Position numbers and translations under genes: made by a program | Notes under the pieces: generated by a model | The model's input: only the letters and a program-made list of their open reading frames with translations | Database searches by the model: none | Told to the model about the DNA's origin: nothing | NCBI GenBank assembly: GCA_949752745.1 | Contig: OX457027.1 | Location: forward strand, 93,364,015-93,428,014 | DNA: 64,000 nt | Source of the DNA: Protula sp. h YS-2021 | Taxonomy: Eukaryota; Annelida; Polychaeta; Sabellida; Serpulidae | Direction of reading: 5' to 3' | Shown: positions 48,432 through 60,239 of the stretch, piece after piece | Layout of the letters: each line of letters starts with the position of its first letter | Position numbering within the stretch: the stretch's first letter is position 1

Positions 48432-48704
48432 TAAGCATTAACAACATTGATAGTTTTCAGTATCACATATCCCTGTATCACATAACCTTCATCGAAATAA
48501 AAACCGGAAACGGAGGAGAGATTAGTGACAATTGGAGTGCTTTTTTCTACTGTACAATCATGTACTCTCCACAGTATAATTTACATTTTCAATAACTGTA
48601 CCAGCGAATGCACCTCAAATTAGACCACCTGTGTTATTAAATTTACAAAATGAACAGTGGTAAATCCCATTGTTAGTATACACATGCGTTGATGTAGGTA
48701 AACG

Positions 48705-49322
48705 TGTTATAAGCCTAAAAGCGTGTGATTTTCAACAAAAACCTTCATGTTATATTTCTTTTATAACGAACGTATAAAATTATGTTTGTCTGTAATTAGC
48801 CATTTGGGTAGGCTATCTTACTGTGCTTTTGTCCGTTAACACCGATGACATCCATGACTCTTTAACATAAGTAACAATGCTCGTCCGCAAATTACCCATT
48901 GATCAATTGCATAGTGTATTTTGGTATTTATGAATTTATGCAAAACAATTCATTAAGAATTTGCTCAGTATGCGAACGTGTCTCAACACCAGCCACGAGC
49001 TTTGTAAAATGCAATCAATACCAATTGAAGGTTTTGTGTGGTAAATATTCCGTTTTCTTGTAGATAAGTAACATTAAGCGTAGTCACTGTTATTTTGTAT
49101 TGATAGCTTTGTTAGAATGACTCAAAAAAGAATTAATGTCAAAGGTTTAAATAGTGTAAGAAAACGTCCAGTCGGTACGCGGAACCAGAGTGATGTGTTA
49201 ATCAGGAAAAGGGCGCATCGTTAAGGCTTCAGTAAAATTAATAAGTGTTCTGGTGTTGTTATACAGTTTACGTCTGCACTAATAAAAATATAGCAAAGTT
49301 CAGCAAAGTTGGATTGTTTTAA
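48705..49322 (+). repeat. 5' LTR of the gypsy element
   Basis: Starts TGTTATAAGCCTAAAAGCG and ends near GGATTGTTTTAA. An AATAAAAATA stretch near 49,280 may serve as poly(A) signal. It aligns along its length with 56,091-56,743, which has two short insertions relative to it. Confidence 0.75.
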
Positions 49323-49342
49323 CTTTGAGAGCTTGAGGTGCA

Positions 49343-49756
49343 TTGAGAGGTTCCGTGATAAGGCCGCTTCTAGTCCACAGAAACATTTCTTTTGAACTCA
49401 TCATTGGAATTGATTTTATGAACATAAATCAAGCTGTGGTAAGTTTTCAAAGTGATACATTTTATGTTAAAAATGAAAAAGTTAAAATGTGTGTTGCTGA
49501 TTTATCCATAATTAATAGAAACACGGTTGAGTTGCCACCCCTTGCTCAGACAATTATTCAGACAGATATATGCGGTTCGGAAAAGGAATTAGCGAACAAA
49601 AGTGACACAGGGATAGTGGAACCGAACACCGATATTAATTTCAGGAAAAATATCTCTGGGACTAAGGCATTGGTTTCGACATTCGACAAAGCGATTCCAA
49701 TGATTTTTCTAAATATGAACAAAGAGCCAGTAACCTTGTTTAAGGGCAGTGTTTAA
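49343..49756 (+). pseudogene. Gypsy retropepsin C-terminal fragment and linker
   Basis: This frame opens with FELIIGIDFMNINQAVVSF, matching the C-terminal segment of gypsy-type aspartic proteases (ILGxDFL). The catalytic DTG/DSG half is not present, so the enzyme is truncated by the deletion next to the LTR. The rest is a protease-RT linker with no recognised domain. Confidence 0.6.
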
Positions 49757-49771
49757 GGGAGACTTGCGCAA

Positions 49772-50429
49772 TTGGAGCCAAACACTTCAATGGCAGTCTT
49801 GGCAAAAGAGCACGGAGATGACAAATTCCTATCGTTTACACCAGAGTCCAAACAGCCAGTGAGCAAAGACAAACCCGATGTTGATCCGAGGCAATCTGAC
49901 CTTTCAAACGGACAAAAGAAAAGTTTTGTAATTTTGTTAATCAAGTACAGGGCTGTTTTCGTTTATTCTATCGATAAGATAGGTAGAACAGGTAAGCTAA
50001 AGCACAAAGTCGATGTTTGGGTACCTACAGGTAGAAATGAACCCAGAGAGTCGGGAGAAAACTGCATTTATAACACATTCGGGACTATGCCATTTGGTGC
50101 CTCCAACGCTCCGGCTTTATTTCAGTGCTTGAATGAATACCATTCTGGGTGACCACCAATTTAAATTTTTGTTGATTTATCTCGACGATATTGTCGTGTT
50201 ATCTACCAACTTTGAGCAACACCTCGAACACCTAGAAGCAGTATTTGAAAGGCTGCGAGCTGTAAGACTTATACTCAAATCCAAAAAGTGTAATCTTGCA
50301 TGCAAGCAGATAGACTTTCATGGTCACGTGGTGTCGGCGGAAGGCATAAAGCCCAACACCTCCAAGGTAAAAATAATAATGGAGTACCCCGCACCAAAGG
50401 AGCTGAAAGATGTCAGGGCATTTTCCTAG
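49772..50429 (+). pseudogene. Gypsy reverse transcriptase, internally deleted and frameshifted
   Basis: Two overlapping open pieces. The first has a pre-RT stretch and then jumps directly to TFGTMPFGASNAPALFQ, so the fingers part of RT, including the first catalytic aspartate block, is deleted. The second, in another frame, carries FLLIYLDDIVVLS with the paired aspartates of the active site, then LKSKKCNLACKQIDFHGHVV. The product would be inactive. Confidence 0.8.
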
Positions 50430-50454
50430 GCTCATGTAATTATTATCGAAGACT

Positions 50455-50835
50455 ATGAAAAAGGCCTCACCTCTTGTGCGACTCACTCGCAAGGATATAT
50501 CTTTTACTTGGGATTCCGATTGTCAAAAAACCTTTGAAGACTTAAAGCACGTTCTAACATTCGACCTCATTCTAGCATTGCCTGACTTCTTAAAGAAATT
50601 CATTTTGCAAACAGACTCGTCACTTGAAGGAATAGGTATGGTACTTAGCCAAGTAGTCGGCGGTAGGGAACGACCCATATCCTTCGCAAGAACAGACCTC
50701 ACTCCAGCCGAATGGAATCATTCCACAACTGAAAGGGAATGCCTTGCAGTAGTTGAAGGCATTAAAAAGTTTGAGCCTTACATGCATTCAAATCCGTTTA
50801 CTGTTATCACGGATCATGCAGCTCTCAAGTGCTGA
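50455..50835 (+). pseudogene. Gypsy RNase H domain
   Basis: An open piece containing the connection region, then FILQTDSSLEGIGMVLSQ with the first catalytic Asp, RPISFARTDL, and TTERECLAVVEGIKKF with the catalytic Glu, ending at VITDHAALKC, the TDH block. A stop follows immediately and the frame is not continuous with the RT piece. Confidence 0.8.
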
Positions 50836-51029
50836 TGAACGTAATGGACCCTAAAAGCTGATTAGCTAAATGGACCCTCACTCTTTAGGCAAAAACACAT
50901 GAAAATTTTACATCGGGCAGGTATTGTCCATGGTAACGCAGACGCTCTGTTTCATCTTAAGTACGGCCGTACAGTCTGTAGCATTTCGACTCGAGACCTT
51001 GTGCCTGACAGATTTAGCTGTAAAACAAC

Positions 51030-51880
51030 GTGAAGCTAAGGGATATGATCGAGTACCTGGTAGAAGATACACTACCGAGTAACAATAAGAAGGGTAGGCA
51101 AATCATATTAGCTTCCCAAGATTACACCATGAATGAGTTCGATGAACTTGAGCACATTGGAAGGATCAAGGTAGGCATATCAGGGCAATACAATATCGTA
51201 CACCACATACTAATCCCTAAATCGCTTATGTAGAAAGGTGGGTAAAGTCTTGCTCGGCGTGCTCAATGACAAAGAATCCAAAAGTAAACGCTAGGTCACC
51301 GTTAGTTCCAATACCTGTCACAGGACCATTCCAGGGTTGCAGTCGATGTCTTAGGACCACTGCCAGTTACTAACTCTGGGAAAAAGTATATAGTCGTGTT
51401 TTCAGACTATTTAACAAGAGGACCGGAAGCTTTTGCATTTACAAAAGCAGTTGCTGAAACAGTAGGCAAGCCTCTTTACGACGAATTCATTTGTAGACAT
51501 TCTTGCCCACTGTCATTGTTAAGCGACAGAGGTGCGAATTGCTTGTCTAAGGTTGTGACCGAAACTTGTAAGTTTATGGGCATTACTAAATCAAACACTA
51601 GTGGTTTTCACCCACAGTGCGTTGGGGTAGTTGAACAATTCATTCGTGCACTTAAAACGGCATTATCTATGTACACAAATTCAAACCAAACAGATTGGGA
51701 CACATTCATTTCATCAGTTCTTTTTGCATGATTTCTCCTGCAATCCAAGGCACTTTACACTCACTGTTTATGCTGTTATATGGGAGGAACCTACGATTTC
51801 CCATCGATACCAAACTGATTAAACCAAAGCATTTTACAAAGTCTATCTACGAGCATCTCGCAAAAAAATTGTCAAACTAG
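51030..51880 (+). pseudogene. Gypsy integrase, broken
   Basis: The catalytic core starts before 51,396 in a frame that has no Met (VAVDVLGPLPVTNSGKKYIV) and continues in the open piece 51,396-51,731 with LLSDRGANCLS and GVVEQFIRALK. These three blocks supply the D, D and E of the integrase triad. The frame shifts near 51,725 and decays until 51,880. The N-terminal zinc-binding part is represented only by a poorly preserved stretch at 51,030-51,233. Confidence 0.75.
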
Positions 51881-51986
51881 AGGTTCTTCATTACACGGCC
51901 AAATCAAATATGGAAAAGGGTAAAAAATCGTACAAAGAATATTACGAAAGAACAGCTAAAATCAGTCCTTTCAAATTGATGATCTA

Positions 51987-52451
51987 GTGTGGGTGTACAC
52001 TCCAAAAACAAGAAAACGGTTAACAAAAAAGCTAACCCATTTATGGCACGGACCATTCCAAATTGTTTGCAAAGTAACTGATGTTAGAACAAGAGATAAT
52101 CGTTCAGTTCCCAAATCAATACATGCAAACCGTCTGAAGCATTATTATAGTCAGGATGCACGTCCTCAAATAAGACAAATCAATGAAAACCAGGAGCTCT
52201 CAGAGACCGATCTTCCGGAGGACAGTTTTGAGCAGCAGTCCAATGTAGCGGATAGTGCAGTGACAGCAGATTATGCACCCACTGACTTGTCGAACCCAGA
52301 AGGTTCACACATGGCTGAACAGATATTTTATGTCGAAAAATTAACAGGACACAAAACGGTTAAAGGTGAAAAAATGTATAGGATCAAATGGCTAGACTAT
52401 GGCGATGACGACTCCACCTGGGAGCCGAAGCATCATATTAACGATGCCTGA
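51987..52451 (+). CDS. Gypsy integrase C-terminus with chromodomain (154 codons)
   Basis: The first 50 residues contain TKKLTHLWHGPFQIV, the GPY/F-like module of gypsy integrases. A low-complexity acidic linker follows. The last 45 residues are a chromodomain: FYVEKLTGHK, MYRIKWLDYGDDDSTWEP and a terminal HHINDA. Chromodomains at this place guide integration toward particular chromatin in related elements. The frame is open but is detached from the broken upstream integrase core. Confidence 0.8.
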   Translation: MWVYTPKTRKRLTKKLTHLWHGPFQIVCKVTDVRTRDNRSVPKSIHANRLKHYYSQDARPQIRQINENQELSETDLPEDSFEQQSNVADSAVTADYAPTDLSNPEGSHMAEQIFYVEKLTGHKTVKGEKMYRIKWLDYGDDDSTWEPKHHINDA

Positions 52452-52791
52452 ATTAAAGCTTACCACGAAACTGGTCAGCGAAACACAAGAACTAAACGAA
52501 GTTGGATTTTCTGTGCTTTTAGGAAATAGTTTGTTACCAGACCAATGTATTGTAACTGCATGCCGGAGGTATGCTATTATTTAACGTCAGCAGGAGTTAA
52601 AATTCATTCTTGTGGTTTGTCCTCTGAAACTGCTTTTGGCCAGTGGGAGTCTTCAGGTGCTTGAAAATGTGTCTTTCTCTCAACTATGTGCTTATTGCTT
52701 ACCTTCAGTGGTAGGCATCAGCACATGTAAAGCATCAATTTCTTACCTTAAGTAGTCGGTTCCTGTTGTTCCCCTTTTTTCTCGTCAACCG

Positions 52792-54534
52792 GTGACGAGA
52801 AATCGGTGGTGTGATAGGATGACATTCAGTCGTTTGATTCCCTCGGTTCATTGTTGTTTGCAAATGTGGACGTTACTTACAATATTGATGACTGCACGGC
52901 TCACTTGGGGAAAACAGTGGTGCAGCATAATTATGGTGTGGTTTTTAATTGCGTCGGTGGTATTTCGAACGGAACCTGCTTTTGGCGACACACCTTGGCT
53001 CAACGTTAGCCATCCGGTTCAAGTGGAACGGCAGTGTTTATCCAAGGGAGGTAACCACTTTTGTGGTATGGCGGAAGAGGCCAGTGTGAGGCTAGTTGAC
53101 CTTCATACCGAGGTACAGGTAAAAGTCTTATCTGACAAGGCAACAGTCAGAGAAATGACGCCTGGTTCGCTTGAAATGGTCGAGTTGCCTCTAGTTTGTT
53201 TGGTTTAGTAGACCAGGAAGCTGCAGAGAGCATGGCGACTCATGTGGATGTTATAGAGAAAACGATCGATTTATCGACCAACCAAATAACTAGACTAAGT
53301 AATGATTTAAGTTTGTTTATAAATATAACTAACGAACGTATTGGTAACGCTATGTTAGCTACGGAAAGCAATCATAGTCTTATGTTAGAGCAGCAACTTG
53401 GTCAGTAAGGTAGCACGATTCGTGATCAGTTAGAAGTAACATTTGAATTTTTTCAACGTTTCTCAAGACACATGTCAGATCTTGATCTAATAGAAAATGA
53501 ATTCGAAAATTGGGTGCTCGCAATGCAGACTCTATTAGTAGGATATCTACCTATTACATAGGTAAAACCTTATCAGATTATTAGCGTTTTAGAAAACATT
53601 GCCTCAGTCCTCGCAAAAGATCACCCCAACTTCCACTTAAGTCATCCAATTTCCAATTTGGTTGTTTTTATTCGGCTAGGGTATTGTCTTTACCAAAACG
53701 GAACGTTATCTTATTATCTCAATTAAAATTGCCCATGGTCTTCGGCAACTTTGATTTTGATTTATATACGCCAGCACGACAAATACAACAAAGGTAGTTA
53801 GCCTACCCAAATATTTCGGTATCACTCGTGACGGTGCGTATTACATGACGTTCAATAGTAACTCGTATTCAAATTGTCAAGGCAAGGACATTAAGCAGTG
53901 TAGTGTGGTGTTTGCAATGAAAAATTGAGATATTTATTCATGTACCTCTGCATTATACTTTGATTTACCTAATTATGTCCTTGATAAATGTGATGTAAGG
54001 TACCAATCGAACAGTCTTTATGAGGGAGCTATTGACCTGGTGGGAGGAGATTTTTTAGTTTCTGGCTATGAGCGATCATGGTCAATGATATGCAAGGGAA
54101 GTGTCCCTCAAACCATTCCTGGTTGTACGTTCTGGGTAATAAAATTATCTTGCGGCTGTGGTTTACGCAGTGGAACCTTCACGATCCCCCCAAAGATAAC
54201 AACTTGTCAATCAAAGAAAGAACCAACATACTAACACCCCATTAAATTACCAGTACTCCATTCAGTCTACCCAAAACAAGATATATCCCAAAATACGGGT
54301 AAATTCATTTTTACTGAACAGCCTAAAGTCACAATCCCAGCATTTAAACTCAAATCAGACAACTGGCCCGATATCGCGGCAACAGATAAAGAATATTCAA
54401 TTGCATTTCAGTCTCTAGCCGATGCTACAGAACATGATATGTCATTGTATATTTTAAAAGTGGATAAATTGGCCGAACAACCAAAGGTTGCAAGCAAGAA
54501 GGGTACCAACTATTTTACTGACAATAGCATGGAG
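52792..54534 (+). pseudogene. Env-like ORF region of the gypsy element, N-terminal and middle parts
   Basis: The first open piece (52,792-53,208) has a strongly hydrophobic N-terminal region (CSIIMVWFLIASVVF) usable as a signal or membrane segment, then a cysteine-containing ectodomain-like part. The next piece (53,196-53,408, other frame) is heptad-rich, like a coiled coil, with an NIT glycosylation sequon. Cysteine-rich stretches continue to about 54,230 and a polar stretch to 54,534, with in-frame stops and frame changes. The position after integrase, the hydrophobic start and the coiled coil fit a retroviral-type envelope gene, but I recognise no specific family. Confidence 0.5.
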
Positions 54535-54570
54535 TGAATTACCTTCGTTATTCCAACATGCATTAGTGTT

Positions 54571-54837
54571 ATGAGTTTGACTGTATCTATTTACGTTTTT
54601 ATCAGGAATAGGAATGCCATGTCAGCCCTCGTATCCATTGCCCAGTCTTTTCCAATGGGATTTACATATGTGCTACATGCCAATAATACTGCTGAATTTA
54701 AACCACAAGTAATTAACAAAATTATAAAGAACACTGTAAAGGTAGTTGAATCGATTAAAATGGACGCAGTTATTGTATATTTGTCGTTTTCTATTGTCGT
54801 TGGAATGTTGTTTGCAAAAATTGTTAGGCTGGTATAG
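54571..54837 (+). pseudogene. Env-like C-terminal membrane region
   Basis: An 88-codon open piece beginning in a hydrophobic segment that starts upstream (FVIPTCISVMSLTVSIYVFI) and ending in another (VIVYLSFSIVVGMLFAKIV), with a short polar stretch between. It lies where a membrane anchor would be expected after the env-like ectodomain. One stop separates it from the preceding region. Confidence 0.45.
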
Positions 54838-54923
54838 AACTATGCTCGAATGAAACAAACCCATGATAATGTAACAGCTGTTTACTCGAATTCTCGGATG
54901 GAAACACGTCCTTTTATGTACCA

Positions 54924-55208
54924 TTGGTCACTGTTCCTGATTGCTCAAGCCAAATCAGGACCGATGTGTTATTACCGCCGTCGAGGATTCGGGTAAGGCG
55001 TCGATGTGGCAACATGGATTTGGTTTTTACATGGGCCAACGGTGAATTGTACTCCGTCAACAGGACATACAGCTTACCAAAACACATAACCGTTAGTCGT
55101 CTTTGGAACAATAAGCTCTATAAACTACTCAGGGGAGAATACGTCGCAAAGATGTTGTTCAAATACAATCGCATGGGGTTTTACGCAATTGATTTGCATC
55201 AGTGTTAA
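54924..55208 (+). CDS. Unrecognised small ORF at the 3' end of the gypsy element (94 codons)
   Basis: An open frame between the env-like region and the purine tract. It has a basic stretch (PPSRIRVRRRCGN), an aromatic C-terminal half and three cysteines, with no signal peptide or membrane segment. It may be the cytoplasmic end of the env-like protein in a shifted frame or a separate small ORF. No function is assigned. Confidence 0.3.
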   Translation: MVTVPDCSSQIRTDVLLPPSRIRVRRRCGNMDLVFTWANGELYSVNRTYSLPKHITVSRLWNNKLYKLLRGEYVAKMLFKYNRMGFYAIDLHQC

Positions 55209-55634
55209 TTCATAATACGTAAAAATACGTTTAAAATGTAAAATATATTCTCAAGAACAGACTCTCTTAAAATGTAACGTTATATAAGAAAATAAAATGG
55301 AACAGCAATAGCAACAGCAAACAGAAACCCACGGCGCCACACACAGCCTCTTGATATCGCGGTGCGAACATGAAACATTGAACTTAGCAACATTTTTTTC
55401 TTTTACATCTTCATCTGTCTATTATCAGCATATACCCCATATTTATACTGTTTTGTGTATTGTAGCTTAGAAGTATTTTTTGTTTTGATGTTTTTTTCTA
55501 CTGTAAGCACGACTATGAAAGCAAGGTCAACGAAAGTGTGTCATGGTACAGGTGTTTAACTATATCCCCTATAAGTATGTCATCCGTTTTCTTCTTTGTA
55601 AACTGGGACCTTTACTTTTAAAAGATAGGGGTGA

Positions 55635-55660
55635 TGTTATAAGACTAAAAGCGCGTGATT
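55635..55660 (+). repeat. Truncated LTR start after the polypurine tract
   Basis: Follows AAAAGATAGGGGTGA and reads TGTTATAAGACTAAAAGCGC, matching the first 26 bases of the LTRs, then switches to a copy of host sequence (TATATTCTTGCC...). This is where the true 3' LTR should begin. Confidence 0.7.
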
Positions 55661-56090
55661 TATATTCTTGCCTATGCTTCTGTTGTGTATACGGTTGCTT
55701 TGTCAATATTAAAGTCCATGCCATAGATGGGACGCCAGATGATAATACGTGTACATCAAGAAGACCTAAATCAACCACAGACGATACGGAATTTCCCCGA
55801 ATCTGAGTTGCGATGTCTTTAATAAGCATTAAAACATTGATAATTTTCAGTATCACATATCCCTGGCTCCCATAAGCTTCATCGAAATAAAAACCGGAAA
55901 TGGAGGTGAGATTAGTGACAATTAGAGTGCTTTTTTCTACTATACAATCCTGTACTCTACACAGTACAATTTAAATTTTCAACTGTAACAGCGAAAACAC
56001 CTTAAATTAGAACAACTGTGCTTTTAAATTTACAAAATCAACAGTGGTTAATCCAATTGCTCCTATACACATGCGTTGATATAGGAAACG
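55661..56090 (+). pseudogene. Duplicate of GPCR-tail host segment between two LTR starts
   Basis: Matches 48,271-48,704 with scattered substitutions. It holds the cytoplasmic tail part (LCFCCVYGCFVNIKVHAIDG) of the GPCR relic but not helix 7, and ends exactly where the next full LTR starts. Confidence 0.6.
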
Positions 56091-56743
56091 TGTTATAAGC
56101 CTAAAAGCGCGTGATTTTCAACAAAAACCTTCATGTCATATTTCTATTATAACGATCGTATAAAATTATGTTTGTCTGTAATTAGCCATTTGGGTAAGCT
56201 ATCTTATTGTGCTTTTGTCCGTTAACACCGATGACATCCATGGCTCTTTAACATAAGTAACAATGCTCGTCCACAAATTACCCATTGAGCAATCGCATAG
56301 TGTATTTTGGTATTTATGAATTTATGCAAAACAATTCATTAAGAATTTGCTTCAACATAAGTAATGTCAATAAAGTATGCGAATGTGTTTCAACACCAGC
56401 CACGACCTTTGTAAAATGCAATGAATACCAATTGAAGGTTTTGTGTGGTAAATTTTCCCTATTCTTGCAGATGAGTAACATTAAGCGTATTCACTGTTAT
56501 TTTGTATAATTAGCCTTTGTTAGACTGACTCGAAAAAGAATTAATGTCAAAGGGTTTAAATAACGCAAGAAAACGTCCACTCGATTTGTTGGACTCGGGA
56601 CGCAGAACCAGAGTGGCGTGCAAATCAGGAAAGGAGAGCATCGTTAAGGCTTTAGTAAAATTATAAGTGTTCTGGCGTTGTTATATACTTTACGTTTGCA
56701 CTAATAAAAGTATAGCAAAGTTTAATAAAGTTGGATTGTTTTA
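56091..56743 (+). repeat. Full LTR at the right end of the gypsy element
   Basis: Starts TGTTATAAGCCTAAAAGCG and ends at GGATTGTTTTAA. Relative to the 5' LTR it has insertions of about 20 bases near 56,356 and 15 bases near 56,585. Host sequence homologous to 23,720 onward resumes at about 56,785. Confidence 0.75.
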
Positions 56744-56784
56744 ATACTGCGTAACGACTGCGGAAAATCGCATGGGAAAGTATT

Positions 56785-58249
56785 ATTTCAAACGCCTTGC
56801 AGCTGGTTTGAGATAATGTACTGTTAATGTATGGTCAATAACTACGGCGTCATGAACATAAATGTTTGTACTTGTTTGGAAGTGACACAAAGTAAAGAAA
56901 AGAATGTGAATTTTGAGTTGCTTTAAACATCGTTGCTTATTATAAAAATATTTTTGTAAATCATTATGATATTTTTTGAGAGCAAGTGGTATACGCTTAT
57001 AAAAACCGCACACAATAGATACACTAAACTATTATCTGATATGTTTGGCGAAAGAGGAGAGACAGAGAAATAGAACCGTTCATGCATCAAAATACGCCAA
57101 ACAAAGTACCTGATCTTCGCAAGTAGTGCTGATATATTACAATTCATAAGTAAATGTTGACTAAAACATCAAAAAAGGGCTACAAATTTTAAAATCTTAG
57201 AAAATCTTGCAGGCAATACTCCGATGGAACAGAAATAATAATAATAGGTTGAGAACATTGCTGCTTTACTACTTTTCGACTTTAACATAAAAGTAACTAC
57301 GTTGAAGGCACGTTTCAAATTTTTATGGTGAATGCTTGTAAATACAACTCGTCAACCCAGACGAAGCTAAAGGTGTGTTTTATTTGTATAAACCAAATGC
57401 GTTCAGCAATGGAGATGCTTGCGTTGCTTTTATCAGAAGACACATTAATGTCAAATCTTACCTGATCTTTAGGAATACACAGAATATTTATATGAACCAT
57501 CAGCTTCAGAAATAGATTAGAGTTTTAAAGATACATATTTTAGCAAATTGCCGACAGGGTAAATTCTGTAATTTTAGATGTAGATTTTGTAGAAGAGTCC
57601 AGGTTTCAGATGACGGTTTTCTAAAAAAAACTGATGGTGCGTAAGATAATGCTCAATCAGTGTGATTGCGCTTTGGTATGCAATGCAGCAGTTTGGTTGT
57701 TCTCATTAGTATACAAAGCAGCAGCGGAACAAAAAAGAATACGTGAATATAAACTTGCTTTGATTCAATATGGTGCAAGTGCAGCATAACTAAAGCACGG
57801 ATTTGTATCACAATTTTCAAATTATCACGCGTAACATGCATAAAATTTTAGCAAATGTTTTTGTCCTTTTTTGTAACTTACGATTAATCTTTTACCAAAA
57901 ATACATTGCTTGATTTCTTTCTGCCTCTATCTGTATGTGCTCTTGTTTTGTCTTTTATTTGACTATAGAAATAGTTCAATGGAAAGGTATTCAAATGAGA
58001 GTGAGGCACACTAGCTACGCATTCTTTGATACTTAGATCTTGGTGCTTACGTCTTCATTCTCAAATATTACAAGGAAGTTGTAGTGAATGGGCTATGTGC
58101 CCTTCATGAGCAAATCTCATCGACTAAAAATGCTATTTTAACCTGAAAATGACGTAGATTTATAGCTTAAATAGACGAAGAGAGCAAAATGTAAAGAATA
58201 TTTTCAGTCAAGAATTCTCCATGCTTAACGAGTTTTATTAATAGCATCC
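56785..58249. other. Unit-2 right flank without recognised gene
   Basis: From 56,785 to about 57,250 this matches 23,720-24,900 of unit 1 with a deletion. Beyond that I find no counterpart and no coding signal. Confidence 0.5.
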
Positions 58250-58396
58250 TGTCGCTTTTGATAGTCCAAGAGACAGCCCTTTATGTCCTGTTGTGGTGTC
58301 ATAACAAGTTAAATCATCCTCCAGTCCGTTGTTAAAATAACAAGCGCAGAGATATTGAGGAGTGCCAACACACTAGTCCATGTTTGAATCCCTGCA
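58250..58396 (-). pseudogene. Decayed terminal (exon-17-like) exon of a third DxNGD paralogue
   Basis: The minus strand has an acceptor TGCAG at about 58,396, then sequence alignable to exon 17. It keeps the W-x-V-G-x-x-Q layout, EDDLTCYDTTTGHK and LSL, but has TAG in place of the Trp before the Cys, and its NGD loop has degenerated to NNGLEDD. Confidence 0.65.
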
Positions 58397-58809
58397 TAAA
58401 AAGTCAATAGTGACATCATCATTGTTCTTTGAAAAGGAGTTTCTAGAGACAACAACTTAACAGTATTGTTTTTTCTTGATTTTTTTCACAAGGACAATCA
58501 GTGATGTGGGAAATATGAGAAGTGAAAGCATAGTTATCATCATGAAAAAATGAATTGATAGTGTCTATTTTGTATTATAATTAAATAAACCTGTTCCTCT
58601 TCGGATCTAGTAAGTTTGTTTGGCTATGTATTTAAGATTCACATTATTGCAGCCAAAAGAATGTAACCTTTAATAATTGATCCCCTTTTCCATCCTTCCC
58701 TGAGATACTTCTATACCATGTTAATATAATAATGTTTGTTATTATCAAAATTTAAAATAATTAAAAAATGCTAGTTATTATCAAAATAGAAAAGTTCAGC
58801 TTAATTGAT

Positions 58810-58912
58810 TCCTCATATTACGAATTCTACTGTGTCTTGTCCCATCGATATGACAGAATGTATCACTTCCGTTATCTCCATTGAAGTCCCCAATCAACAT
58901 TTCAGCTCCTGT
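58810..58912 (-). pseudogene. Decayed C-type (exon-16-like) exon of the third paralogue
   Basis: The minus strand after an ACACAG acceptor encodes GAEMLIGDFNGDNGSDTFCH, clearly the C-type exon with its calcium-loop motif and Cys, then loses resemblance before the expected TG donor. Confidence 0.65.
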
Positions 58913-59974
58913 GTCATTTCGTGATGGAAAAGAAGTTGTCAAAAGCTTTGCATGCTCAAATCTACAGCAATAGATTAGTTACTATATTTTCAGATATATT
59001 ACTCGTATTTTAAAAGGATTTGAAATCTAACTAGATTACACAACTCTTGCTTTTTGAAACAACAAATTTACATTTGCAATCCCAAAATACGTTTATTCAT
59101 TTATGTGACAAATATCATTGAGAACTTTCTCACATATTGCATGTATTGCAGATTTTCATCATTCTGTTTTGGCCTTAGGAATCCAACTTTATAAATGATA
59201 TTAATGAAATTTCAATCTTGAAGCTATTTCATAAACGATTACTTAAGCTCATTTCTGTTCAATATGGCTAATTCTCTGTTCATGCCCGATGTACTTTACC
59301 TCATGCCTCATTCTTTTTGCTACTTCATCGATTCCGTTGGGAGTATTCCCATCTCGATTTATGTGTGTTTTCTTACCTTGTATTTTATAAAATATGCTCC
59401 TTTGTCCTTTCTCCTCTTCAAATCATTCTGTTGATGTAAACTTTTAAAACTTGATAAAAATGATTGATCAATTTTATTCTGAATGTATCTGCTGAATCTA
59501 CAACTTGTTTTCTGAACCGGATTTTCCTTACGCAAGTTTCTGTGTCATTTTTGAAATAGTTAAAATCTCTTAAATTATATGTATAAAAATGGCTAAAACG
59601 TAAGAAATCTGGTTAATTAGTGCTTGCAATATGTACGGTCTAAGGCGATTCTGTAATATTGCTTAAATTAACGTTAAACCTAAGTAATGAATATTTGCAT
59701 ATTATATTTTCGAATTTCCACAATCAAAAGCTCTTGAGTGAAGCATGATTTCAGAATAAGTTGTTGAACGTGAATACTGTAATATGTTATTTATCTGATG
59801 TGATGAAACCAATAAAATTATTAAAAACAAAAAAAAGACTAGTTGAGGAGCTCAAGAGAGAATATCTCAATTTGTTATATCCATTATTCTTTTATATTCT
59901 AAATATTTACATTGTCACATTGGCAATGGTATTTTTGTGTCTCGAGAGATATCTATGCCTTGTGCATCATCATC
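58913..59974. other. Interval between relic exons
   Basis: AT-rich and probably old intron sequence of the third paralogue. A plus-strand frame at 59,761-60,105 overlaps the next relic exon in antisense and has no family features. Confidence 0.4.
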
Positions 59975-60070
59975 AATCATGTCACGGCACAGTAGATCGG
60001 TCGCGCCATCCCCATTTAAATCCGCCAAGTGCAACGTGCCTAGATCGGTGCAGCAGCAATATTTCCTTGC
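59975..60070 (-). pseudogene. Decayed D-type exon of the third paralogue
   Basis: The sister of the relic at 23,070-23,165, with the same CTGTAG acceptor and GCAAGG start. It keeps ADLNGDGATDLLC but has lost one base in the GWC region. A GPCR-relic fragment (60,240-60,404) follows it, as at 23.2 kb. Confidence 0.65.
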
Positions 60071-60239
60071 CTACAGGAATCAGTCATAAGAAATATAATT
60101 TATAACAGCATAAAAATTGCAACGTTGTAAGTCAAAATGATTGTTGTGTGTGCAATTTATCCTAGTATAAAACCACGTTTCTTGGGACATTCTTTTACCA
60201 GCGACTATTGTTTACGAGTCTAAGGTAAAACCTATATCC

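Larger units (their letters stand above)
48705..56743 (+). mobile_element. Ty3/gypsy (chromodomain) LTR retrotransposon with env-like region, decayed
   Basis: The order is 5' LTR (48,705-49,322), retropepsin C-terminus, RT, RNase H, integrase, chromodomain, env-like region, a purine tract (AAAAGATAGGGG) at about 55,619, a 26-base start of an LTR (55,635-55,660), a copy of the flanking GPCR relic (55,661-56,090) and a full LTR (56,091-56,743). Gag, the primer-binding region and the first part of protease are missing: protease-like sequence begins about 20 bases after the LTR. Unit 1 has uninterrupted host sequence at the matching point (about 23,718). Many stops and frameshifts show it is inactive. 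Confidence 0.8.
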
